Origin: Rhodospirillales bacterium Alpha_05
Lineage (GTDB): Bacteria; Pseudomonadota; Alphaproteobacteria; Rhodospirillales; Rhodospirillaceae
Reading direction: 5' to 3'
Assembly (NCBI GenBank): GCA_001603335.1
Contig: LUYR01000109.1
Coordinates: 1-5,064 of the forward strand
Length of the DNA stretch: 5,064 bases
The notes under the pieces are model-generated. The model was not told the DNA's origin. It did not search any database and saw only the letters and a list, made by a program, of their open reading frames with translations. The translations under genes were made by a program, and so were the position numbers. How positions within the stretch are numbered: position 1 is the stretch's first letter; every line of letters begins with the position of its first letter. This document shows positions 1 through 5,064 of the stretch, in pieces.

Positions 1-266
1 GTGGTCGCGATCGCGATCGCGCCCGCCAGTGCATGCGGCGCGCCGAGCGCGGTGGCGAGGACGAACGCGGTGCCGCCGAGGCCGCCGATGATCGCGCCCG
101 CAACCGGGAAGGTGCGCATCGCGGTGGCGAGCGGATGGGTCCTCGCCGCCGATCCCGCAGGCAGCGGAATTCGCGTCAAAAAGATCATCGCGAACAGCAG
201 GTCGTCGAACCACGCGGCGAGGCCGGAGGCGGATGCGGAGGGTGCAGGGCTGGGTTGCGCGGACAT
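1..266 (-). CDS. cobS: CobS, adenosylcobinamide-GDP ribazoletransferase (N-terminal part, cut by window edge)
   Basis: This gene runs leftward off the window, and only the first 88 codons are present, starting from the ATG at 266-264. CobS is the integral-membrane enzyme that joins adenosyl-GDP-cobinamide to alpha-ribazole (or its 5'-phosphate), the last step of nucleotide-loop assembly. The visible protein opens with a Ser/Ala/Pro-rich leader of about 15 residues. Next comes the family hallmark LTRIPLP at residues 30-36, then AMRTFPVAGAIIG at residues 49-61, the conserved segment leading into the first membrane helix. A hydrophobic Ala/Gly/Ile-rich stretch then continues to the edge. No strong Shine-Dalgarno precedes the ATG, but the homology begins soon after it. 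The gene is divergent from the cobT pair, whose product is its co-substrate, which strongly supports the call. The C-terminal two thirds of the protein cannot be assessed. Confidence 0.88.
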   Translation of the reverse strand, partial: MSAQPSPAPSASASGLAAWFDDLLFAMIFLTRIPLPAGSAARTHPLATAMRTFPVAGAIIGGLGGTAFVLATALGAPHALAGAIAIAT

Positions 267-335
267 TCGAGGGATGATTTCTTTCAAGCGATCGTCTATG
301 AACGGGGCTTCCACACTTTAGGGAGAAACCGACGG
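267..335. promoter_or_regulatory. Divergent cobS / cobT intergenic region
   Basis: These 69 bp lie between the divergent starts of cobS and the first cobT, so they should hold the promoters or at least the leaders for both. The stretch is visibly richer in A/T than the flanking genes. I could not assign convincing -35/-10 boxes on either strand. It is too short for a cobalamin riboswitch, and no B12-box-like motif is visible. A ribosome-binding site for the rightward gene lies at its right end (see separate entry). Shared or coordinated control of cobS and cobT is an inference from the layout. Confidence 0.45.
320..326 (+). promoter_or_regulatory. Ribosome-binding site of the first cobT
   Basis: The purine-rich AGGGAGA ends 9 bases before the ATG at 336. 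It decides the start. The reading frame stays open upstream to about position 33, but those codons lie opposite cobS and show no CobT homology, so the ATG at 336 is the real start. Confidence 0.7.
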
Positions 336-1370
336 ATGGTGAAGGCCCTCATCGTCTCCTCTCTGGCCGACGTGCGCGCGCTGATCGCCGCGATGCCCGG
401 TCCCGACGAGACCGCAGCCGCAACGGCGCGGGAGTGCGAAGCGAATCTCACCAAGCCGCCCGGTTCCCTCGGACGCCTCGAAAGCATCTCCGAATGGCTC
501 GCCACCTGGCAGGGTCAGCATCCGCCGAAGATGGACAAGCCGCACGCCGCGGTGTTCGTCGCCAACCACGGCATCGCCAAGCTCGGCGTCTCCGCGTACC
601 CGATGGAGGTGACGCGGCAGATGTATCAGAGCTACCTCGACGGCACCGCGGGCTTCAACGCGATGTGCAAGGCGATGGACGTCCCCTACGACATCTACCC
701 GATCGACCTCGACCGCCCGACCGAGGACTTCACCCAAGCCGCGGCGATGACCGAGGCCGAGGTGGTCGCCGCAATCAACGTCGGCCTTGCAGCGGTGCGA
801 CCCGGGATGAGCGTGTTCTGCCCCGGCGAGATGGGCATCGCCAACACCGCCTCGGCGGCGGCGATCCTCGCCGCGCTCTATAAAGGCACGGCGGTGGAAT
901 GGACCGGCGCGGGCTCGGGCGTCTCCGGCGAGCACATGCGGCGCAAGGTCGAGGTGGTGCAGGCGGGCGTCGACCTCCACACCCAGGACAACCCCGACCC
1001 GCTCGAAATCCTCCGCCGCCTCGGTGGCCGCGAACTCGCGGCGATGATGGGCGCGATCCTCGCGGGCCGGATCCAGCGGGTGCCGGTGCTGATCGACGGC
1101 TTCCTTTGCGCGACGTCGGGCGCGGTGCTGGCGGCGATCCGCCCCGACGCCCTCGACCACTGCCAGTTCTCCCACGCCTCGGCGGAAACCGGCCACGCGC
1201 CGTTGATGCAAAAGCTCGGCGGCAACCCGTTGCTGCACCTCGACATGCGCCTCGGCGAAGCCACCGGCGCGGTCCTCGCCTCGGGCATGCTGCGCACCGC
1301 CGTCGCCGTCCACACCGAGCTCCTCACCTTCGAGGAAGCCCGCGTCACCCGCAATAAACCGGTGGCCTGA
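336..1370 (+). CDS. cobT: CobT-family nicotinate-nucleotide--dimethylbenzimidazole phosphoribosyltransferase, paralog 1
   Basis: This 344-residue cytosolic enzyme is of normal family length. CobT transfers the ribose phosphate of nicotinate mononucleotide to a lower-ligand base (typically 5,6-dimethylbenzimidazole) with alpha geometry, making the ribotide that CobS attaches to the corrin. Family motifs appear in order: KPPGSLGRLE (40-49), ANHGI (76-80), GVSAYP..VT.QM (84-96), CPGEMGI (162-168), GRELAAM (231-237), IDGF (253-256), SHASAETGH (279-287) and DMRLGEATGA (303-312). From memory of the Salmonella enzyme, E165, K204 and E308 match its E174, K213 and the catalytic E317, with identical spacing. 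The pocket positions equivalent to S80 and Q88 are Y88 and M96, which is the usual alphaproteobacterial pattern. The roughly 17-residue loop of the enterobacterial protein before the AAAM segment is absent, also usual for alphaproteobacteria. One oddity is that the normally conserved NTT after EMGI reads NTA (A172). The stop lies 3 bp before the second cobT, so the two are surely co-transcribed. Whether this copy uses dimethylbenzimidazole alone is unknown. Confidence 0.93.
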   Translation: MVKALIVSSLADVRALIAAMPGPDETAAATARECEANLTKPPGSLGRLESISEWLATWQGQHPPKMDKPHAAVFVANHGIAKLGVSAYPMEVTRQMYQSYLDGTAGFNAMCKAMDVPYDIYPIDLDRPTEDFTQAAAMTEAEVVAAINVGLAAVRPGMSVFCPGEMGIANTASAAAILAALYKGTAVEWTGAGSGVSGEHMRRKVEVVQAGVDLHTQDNPDPLEILRRLGGRELAAMMGAILAGRIQRVPVLIDGFLCATSGAVLAAIRPDALDHCQFSHASAETGHAPLMQKLGGNPLLHLDMRLGEATGAVLASGMLRTAVAVHTELLTFEEARVTRNKPVA

Positions 1371-1373
1371 CCC

Positions 1374-2411
1374 ATGCTGAAGCCGATGTCTCCGCCGCAA
1401 ATCTCGTCCCTCGACGACCTCCGCGACATTCTCCGCAACCTCCCCGGCCCCGACGAAGCCGCCCGCGCCGCCGCGATCGCGCGCGAGCCCAACCTGATCA
1501 AGCCGAAAGGCTCGCTCGGCCGCCTCGAGGAACTCACCGCCTGGCTCGCCGCGTGGCAGGGCCGCCATCCGCCGGTGATCGACCGCCCCGCCTGCGCCAC
1601 CTTCGCCGGCAATCACGGGATCATGGCGCACCGCGTCTCGCCCTGCCCGGTCGAAGTCACCTGGCAGCAGTCGAAGAACTTCGCCGAGGGCGGCGGCTCG
1701 ATCAACGCCGTCTGCCGGTCCACCGGCACCGAGCACAAGGTCTACGACATCGCCATCGACACCTTCACCCGCGACTTCCTCGAAGGTCCGGCGATGGACG
1801 AAGACGACTTCGTCGCCGCGTTCAACGTCGGCATGGCGGCGGTCGATCCGGGGATGTCGGTGTTCTGCCCCGGCGAAATGGGCATCGGCAACACCACCCC
1901 CGCCTCGGCGATGGTGATGGCGCTCTACGGCGGCAAGGCCACCGACTGGGTCGGCTACGGCGCGGGCGCGGTCGGGCCGATCATGGAACGCAAGATCAAG
2001 GTCGTCGCCGACGGCGTCGCCCTCCACCTCAAAGACAATCCCGATCCGGTCGCGATCGCGCAGCGCCTCGGCGGCCGCGAACTCGCCGCGATGGCGGGCG
2101 CGACCCTCTCCGGCCGCCTCCAGCGCGTCCCGGTCCTGCTCGACGGCTTCCCCTGCTCGGCCTCCGCCGCGTTCCTCGAAGCCTTCCAACCCGGCGCGCT
2201 CGACCACTGCCGCATCGCCCACGCCTCGGCGGAAGCCGGACACGCCCGCCTCACCGAAATCCTCCGCCAGCGCCCCCTGCTCAACATGGGCATGCGCCTC
2301 GGCGAAGGTACCGGCGCCGTCCTCGCCGTCCACCTGCTCCGCGCCGCCGTCACCTGCCATACCCAAATGGCGACGTTCGAGGAAGCGGCGGTGGCTCGGA
2401 ACGAGCGGTAG
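1374..2411 (+). CDS. cobT: CobT-family phosphoribosyltransferase, paralog 2 (divergent tandem copy)
   Basis: This 345-residue CobT homologue starts 3 bp after paralog 1. It aligns with that protein without gaps (offset of 3 residues) at about 57% identity over 320 positions by hand count. Motifs are KPKGSLGRLE (43-52), GNHGI (79-83), CPGEMGIGNTT (165-175), GRELAAM (234-240), LDGF (256-259), AHASAEAGH (282-290) and GMRLGEGTGA (306-315). E168, K207 and E311 match Salmonella E174, K213 and catalytic E317 as I recall them, so it should be a competent enzyme. It keeps the canonical NTT that paralog 1 has lost. However, its base-binding segment is unusual (RVSPCP..VTWQQ): C91 and Q99 stand where paralog 1 has Tyr and Met. 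The phosphate-loop region reads GYGAGAVGP (194-202) instead of the common GRGTG form. The ATG at 1374 is chosen for tight coupling to the upstream stop. An ATG at 1386 is possible, and neither has a clear Shine-Dalgarno. It may act on another lower-ligand base or form a heteromer with paralog 1. Confidence 0.9.
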   Translation: MLKPMSPPQISSLDDLRDILRNLPGPDEAARAAAIAREPNLIKPKGSLGRLEELTAWLAAWQGRHPPVIDRPACATFAGNHGIMAHRVSPCPVEVTWQQSKNFAEGGGSINAVCRSTGTEHKVYDIAIDTFTRDFLEGPAMDEDDFVAAFNVGMAAVDPGMSVFCPGEMGIGNTTPASAMVMALYGGKATDWVGYGAGAVGPIMERKIKVVADGVALHLKDNPDPVAIAQRLGGRELAAMAGATLSGRLQRVPVLLDGFPCSASAAFLEAFQPGALDHCRIAHASAEAGHARLTEILRQRPLLNMGMRLGEGTGAVLAVHLLRAAVTCHTQMATFEEAAVARNER

Positions 2412-2430
2412 GGGATTTGAAGGCTTAAGA

Positions 2431-2471
2431 CTGGAGGGACTCGGTCCCTCCAGACCTCCCCTTAGTTTTTT
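2431..2471 (+). terminator. Probable terminator of the cobT pair
   Basis: A perfect 10-bp stem (CTGGAGGGAC / GTCCCTCCAG, 2431-2440 and 2444-2453) closes on a 3-base TCG loop, starting 19 bp after the second cobT stop. A run of six T (2466-2471) follows, but 12 bases beyond the stem rather than directly adjacent. This is therefore not a textbook intrinsic terminator. The position at a convergent gene end supports the role. Confidence 0.6.
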
Positions 2472-2527
2472 GCGCGTAGCGCCATAAGCCCATCACGTCG
2501 CGTGATGGCTGATTGCGCTTGCGCACG

Positions 2528-2561
2528 AAAAACTAACGGGGTCTGGGGTCCGCGACCCCAG
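2528..2561 (-). terminator. Probable terminator of the ABC transporter genes
   Basis: Read on the minus strand, the 8-bp stem CTGGGGTC / GACCCCAG with a 3-base loop (2561-2543) is followed after 10 bases by a TTTTT run (complement of 2532-2528). This mirrors the arrangement on the plus strand. It lies 48 bp beyond the permease stop codon at 2609. The distance between stem and T-run makes intrinsic termination plausible but not certain. Confidence 0.5.
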
Positions 2562-2566
2562 CGGGC

Positions 2567-2581
2567 CCGGGCAGAGCCCGG
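2567..2581. repeat. Additional GC-rich hairpin
   Basis: CCGGGC (2567-2572) pairs with GCCCGG (2576-2581) around an AGA loop, immediately outside the nested palindrome on the transporter side. No T-run is attached on either strand. It probably belongs to the same intergenic repeat array or assists termination of the minus-strand transcript. Confidence 0.45.
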
Positions 2582-2608
2582 ACCTTCCCTCAAATCTTCC
2601 CCCTTCCC

Positions 2609-3436
2609 TTATTCCCCCATGTTCAGGAACAGGCCCTTCTTGCGGGCGATGTGGACCATGAAGAGGAAGAAGGCGGTGAAGGCGGAGAAGTAGAGGGCAT
2701 TGAGGGTGAGGGCGTTGGTGAACAGGTCCCAGCGGAAGACGCCGTCGAACATCACCGCGCGCATGCCTTCGAAGACGTGGGCGGGGGGCAGGGCGTAGGC
2801 GACGGTTTGCAGCCAGTGGGGGAGGATCGAGATCGGGTAGTAGATGCCCGAGAGCGGCGAGAGGCCGAAGATCAGCACCCAGGCAAGGCTTTCCGCGCCC
2901 ATGCCGAAGCGCAGCACGAGGGCGGAGGTGAACAGGCCGACGCACCATCCGGTGAGCATGAGGTTGGCGAAGAAGGCGAGCAGCGGCAGGCCGAGGTCGT
3001 AGATGTTGAAGCCGTAGAGGGCGATTGCGAGCAGCGACGGCGGCGTGAGGCCGATGATCGTGCGGATCAGGCTCATTGCGGTGAGGGCGAGGATGTGTTC
3101 GTGCGGCCGGAGCGGCGTGAGATAGAGCTGGCCGAGGTTGCGCGCCCACATCTCCTCGAGGAAGGAGAGGGAGAAGCCGAGGTTGGAGCGGAACATCACC
3201 TCCCACAGCAGCACCGCGCCGATGAGGACCCCGCCCGCCTGCGCCACCCAAGAGGAATTCTGCGCGAAGAACTGGCTGGCGAAGCCCCAGACCAGCATTT
3301 GGACGGTGGGCCAGTAGGCCATTTCGAGCACGCGCGGCCAGGAGGTACGCATCACGTAGAGGTGGCGGAGGATGATCGCGGCGACGCGGTGCCCGGCGAA
3401 GGCGCTGCGGGCGACGCGGGTGGTGTGTTCGATCAT
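2609..3436 (-). CDS. ABC-2 type transporter permease
   Basis: This 275-residue integral membrane protein is the membrane-spanning half of an ABC exporter. An amphipathic N-terminal region (1-35) is followed by about six hydrophobic segments, roughly at 38-58, 66-84, 116-142, 147-172, 183-208 and 243-263. The C-terminal core LSPLSGIYYPISILP (192-206), followed by LPPAHVFEGMRAVM (216-229), is the ABC-2 family signature of NodJ/drug/polysaccharide-type permeases. A charged FLEEMWARNLGQLYLTPLRP segment (92-111) is probably the cytoplasmic coupling helix that contacts the ATPase. The ATG at 3436 overlaps the TGA of the upstream ATPase gene by 4 bases (ATGA), which indicates translational coupling. 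A GAGGTGG ribosome-binding site lies 4 bases before it (complement of 3441-3447). The substrate cannot be deduced. Nothing links it to cobalamin uptake, which uses BtuCD or ECF systems of different architecture. Confidence 0.88.
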   Translation of the reverse strand: MIEHTTRVARSAFAGHRVAAIILRHLYVMRTSWPRVLEMAYWPTVQMLVWGFASQFFAQNSSWVAQAGGVLIGAVLLWEVMFRSNLGFSLSFLEEMWARNLGQLYLTPLRPHEHILALTAMSLIRTIIGLTPPSLLAIALYGFNIYDLGLPLLAFFANLMLTGWCVGLFTSALVLRFGMGAESLAWVLIFGLSPLSGIYYPISILPHWLQTVAYALPPAHVFEGMRAVMFDGVFRWDLFTNALTLNALYFSAFTAFFLFMVHIARKKGLFLNMGE

Positions 3437-4182
3437 GACGCCACCTCGCGCGGCGCGCGGGCGATGTCGAGGAAGACTTCCTCGAGGCTGGCGCGGCCGA
3501 AGCGGCGGCCGAGTTCGGCGGGCGTGCCCTCGGCGTGGATGCGGCCCTGCTTCATGATCATGATCCGGCTGCAGAGGCGCTTGACCTCCTGCATGTTGTG
3601 GGAGGCGAGCAGGATCGCGCAGCCGCTTTCCTTCGCGTAGTCCTGGAGGTAGGTGCGGACGAAGTCGCCGGTGTCGGGGTCCAGCGAGGCGGTGGGTTCG
3701 TCGAGGAGCAGGACTTCCGGTTGGTTCAAGAGCGCCTTGGCGAGGGTGACGCGGGTTTTCTGGCCCGAGGAGAGCTTGCGCGCCGGGGTGTCGAGGAACG
3801 GCTCGAGGTCGAGGTCGCGGGCGAGGCCGCGGATGCGCTGGCCGATGTCGCGGATGCCGTAGAGCAGGCCGTAGACCTTGAGGTTCTGGAATACCGTGAG
3901 GCGGTAGGGCAGGTTGACGTAGGGCGAGGCGAAGTTCATTCGCGGCAGCACCGCGAAGCGGTCGCCCGAGGTCATGTCGTGGCCGAGGACTTCCACCGTG
4001 CCCGAGGTCGGCAGCAGCAGACCGAGGAGCATGCTGATGGTGGTGGTCTTGCCTGCGCCGTTACCGCCGAGCAGGCCGACCACCGCGCCGGGCGCGACGG
4101 AAAAGCCGATGCCGTCGACGGCGCGCACCTCGCCGTAGTCCTTGACCAGGCTGGAGACGTGGATGGCGGGTTGGTCGGTCAT
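3433..4182 (-). CDS. ABC transporter ATP-binding protein (ABC-2 exporter partner)
   Basis: This 249-residue cytosolic ATPase powers the permease encoded directly downstream. It shows Walker A GGNGAGKT (39-46), the signature LSSGQ (137-141), Walker B VLLLDEP (157-163, catalytic E162), D-loop SLD (166-168) and the H-switch histidine H195. The C-terminal SLEEVFLDI (232-240) is the short tail typical of CcmA/NatA/NodI-type exporter ATPases. An oddity lies in the Q-loop region, which reads MNFASPYVNLP (82-92). It appears to lack the usual glutamine, with Ser or Pro there instead. I recall the same F-(S/A)-S-P-Y pattern in a subgroup of ABC-2 ATPases, so it is probably inherited rather than inactivating. 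The ATG at 4182 follows the EAL gene by 34 bp. A GGTAAGG element lies too far upstream (about 16 bases) to be a good ribosome-binding site. The substrate is unknown. Confidence 0.9.
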   Translation of the reverse strand: MTDQPAIHVSSLVKDYGEVRAVDGIGFSVAPGAVVGLLGGNGAGKTTTISMLLGLLLPTSGTVEVLGHDMTSGDRFAVLPRMNFASPYVNLPYRLTVFQNLKVYGLLYGIRDIGQRIRGLARDLDLEPFLDTPARKLSSGQKTRVTLAKALLNQPEVLLLDEPTASLDPDTGDFVRTYLQDYAKESGCAILLASHNMQEVKRLCSRIMIMKQGRIHAEGTPAELGRRFGRASLEEVFLDIARAPREVAS

Positions 4183-4216
4183 GGCGTGGGTACGGAACCT
4201 TACCTGAAAACGAAAA

Positions 4217-5064
4217 TCACGTGACCGGGCGCTCTGGCGGGCGGCGCTGCCCCTGCTGCTGGAGCAGGCGCTCGACGCCGCGCCCCTGGAAGATCGAGAG
4301 CCCGAGATCCTGGCCGACGCGGATCTGCTCGGGGTTTTCCACCCGCGCCAGGACGACGCGCTTGCGGCCGCAGCGGGCGAGCGCGTCCTGCACCGGGTGG
4401 TCGTCGTCGGCGCGCGCCTGGTCGAGGTCGGGCGACCAGATCAGCTTGATCAGATCGGCGCCGATTTTGGCGCGGTCGACCAGCGGCAGGGTATTCGACT
4501 GCACCCCGTCGATGCAGATGCGGTAGCCGCGCTCGCGCGCGAAGTCGCGGGCGAAGAGGTAGGCGCCGACGTCGGCGAGCACGTCGTACAACTGGATTTC
4601 CAGCACGATGGTTCCGCGCAGGCCGCCCGCGATACCGTCGTCGAAGTCGAGGAACTCCTCGCTCAGGATGGTGCGGACGTTGAGATTGAGGCTGAAGCCG
4701 CCCGAAAGGCTGCGGTCGTGGCCCGCGCCGACGAGGGCGAGAACGCGGCGGTCGAGGGTTTCGGTGAGGTGCTGGAACAGCCAGGGGTTGGAGGCGACGT
4801 CGATCTCGGGGACGAAGATTTCGCGCAGGTCCGGGATCGAAACGAAGACTTCCGAGAACATGTGCTGCGGGTGCGAGCGCCCGACGATGGCGGCCACCGA
4901 CTGGTGGCGGATGAGGTTGGCGAGGTCGGTGCGGCTGAGCGCGTATTCGAGCTTGCCGAGCACCAGGGGCGAGAGCGGCTTCAACCGCTTCGGCTGGGCG
5001 TGGCGCGACGGCGGCGGCGAGACCGGGGCGCGCTCGGCGGCGATGTCGGCGCGGCGGCGGGCCT
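4217..5064 (-). CDS. Degenerate EAL-domain protein (5' end beyond the window)
   Basis: The frame is open to the right edge, so the gene start lies outside the window. The only nearby start-like codon is a TTG at 4984, used here as residue 1 for numbering. A further 26 codons of Ala/Arg/Pro-rich linker precede it without a stop. The remainder matches the c-di-GMP phosphodiesterase (EAL) fold. SEVFVSI (44-50) stands at the EAL motif (E-V-F for E-A-L). SLNLNVRTIL (98-107) matches the conserved N-L-S strand, with N100 kept. LEIQL (128-132) replaces L-E-x-T-E, and CIDGVQS (157-163) replaces the metal-binding D-D-F-G. ADLIKL (176-181) keeps K180. ARVENPEQ (213-220) and FQG (232-234) match the C-terminal EGVE...QG. 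Loss of the second Glu and second Asp of the metal site argues against hydrolysis, so it may be a c-di-GMP sensor or a protein-binding scaffold. The C-terminus is a Gln/Arg/Pro-rich tail. It lies 34 bp upstream of the ABC ATPase gene on the same strand and may share its transcript. Confidence 0.75.
   Translation of the reverse strand, partial: ARRRADIAAERAPVSPPPSRHAQPKRLKPLSPLVLGKLEYALSRTDLANLIRHQSVAAIVGRSHPQHMFSEVFVSIPDLREIFVPEIDVASNPWLFQHLTETLDRRVLALVGAGHDRSLSGGFSLNLNVRTILSEEFLDFDDGIAGGLRGTIVLEIQLYDVLADVGAYLFARDFARERGYRICIDGVQSNTLPLVDRAKIGADLIKLIWSPDLDQARADDDHPVQDALARCGRKRVVLARVENPEQIRVGQDLGLSIFQGRGVERLLQQQGQRRPPERPVT

Larger units (their letters stand above)
2431..2561. repeat. Nested palindromic element (REP/BIME- or MITE-like)
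   Basis: These 131 bp are almost entirely self-complementary. Outermost are two hairpins: CTGGAGGGAC with its complement (2431-2453) and CTGGGGTC with its complement (2543-2561). Inside them CCCCTTAG (2458-2465) pairs with CTAACGGGG (2533-2541, one bulged C). TTTTT-TGCGC (2466 on) pairs with GCGCACGAAAAA (2521-2532) imperfectly. AGCGCCATAAGCC (2478-2490) pairs at 11 of 13 positions with GGCTGATTGCGCT (2507-2519). The tip is CATCACG-TCG-CGTGATG (2491-2507). On opposite strands the two halves read as diverged copies of one unit: CTAA(G/C)GGGG, then TCTGGAGGGA-type or TCTGGGGTC-type hairpins. No coding region crosses it. Functions consistent with this are bidirectional termination and mRNA 3'-end protection. 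Whether it recurs in the genome cannot be seen from one window. Confidence 0.7.

Noticed and set aside
5..22. Short GCGATC tandem repeat at the left edge
   Set aside because: It encodes Ala-Ile-Ala-Ile within the membrane region of CobS and is explained by codon use there.
33..335. Upstream extension of the first cobT frame
   Set aside because: It overlaps cobS on the other strand, is Arg/Gly-rich without CobT homology, and a good ribosome-binding site precedes the ATG at 336.
267..335. A cobalamin riboswitch upstream of cobT or cobS
   Set aside because: At 69 bp the region is too short for the roughly 200-nt aptamer, and no B12-box motif is seen. A riboswitch could only exist outside the window.
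318..2366. A 682-codon open frame on the minus strand opposite both cobT genes
   Set aside because: The translation is a low-complexity Arg/Gly/Ala/Glu/His-rich product with no domain. It arises because the GC-rich codons of the two cobT genes give few stops in the antisense frame.
2609..4182. The ABC transporter as a cobalamin or cobalt importer, given the cob genes nearby
   Set aside because: The permease has ABC-2 exporter features rather than BtuC/FecCD or ECF/Cbi ones, there is no binding protein, and the genes are convergent to the cob genes across a terminator.
2651..4224. Long plus-strand open frames opposite the ABC transporter genes
   Set aside because: They are acidic or His/Glu/Gly-rich shadows of clear minus-strand genes with intact family motifs.
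4982..4984. TTG at 4984 as the true start of the EAL protein
   Set aside because: The frame stays open to the window edge and no ribosome-binding site precedes the TTG, so the gene most likely begins beyond position 5064.

Overview
The window is high-GC DNA with densely packed genes. It most likely comes from an alphaproteobacterium, and Rhodospirillales is a plausible order. The evidence is the short-loop, alphaproteobacterial form of CobT, the codon use (third positions strongly G/C), and an intergenic spacer made of GC-rich hairpins of a kind I associate with that group. The taxonomic call is an inference, not a database result.

Left half (1-2411), cobalamin nucleotide-loop assembly. The 5' part of cobS runs leftward off the window edge (1-266, minus). 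It is separated by a 69-bp divergent spacer from two tandem, rightward CobT-family genes (336-1370 and 1374-2411, 3 bp apart). CobT activates the lower-ligand base as an alpha-ribotide, and CobS joins that ribotide to adenosyl-GDP-cobinamide. The two CobT proteins align without gaps over 320 residues at about 57% identity by my hand count. Both keep the family's catalytic glutamates, but they differ most around the base-binding segment. This paralogous pair is the most interesting feature of the window: it could be a heteromeric enzyme, or two enzymes for different lower ligands.

Middle (2412-2608), a convergent intergenic spacer. It is dominated by a roughly 130-bp nested palindrome (2431-2561). 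A hairpin sits at each end, each followed on its inward side by a T-tract on the corresponding strand, and a long imperfect palindrome lies between them. It probably terminates transcription from both sides and resembles a REP/BIME- or MITE-like repeat.

Right half (2609-5064), minus strand. Reading in the direction of transcription, there is a degenerate EAL-domain protein whose start lies beyond the right edge. After 34 bp comes an ABC transporter ATPase, and then an ABC-2 type permease that overlaps the ATPase gene by 4 bp. The last two clearly form one exporter of unknown substrate. The EAL protein appears catalytically dead and may be a c-di-GMP-binding or protein-interaction regulator.
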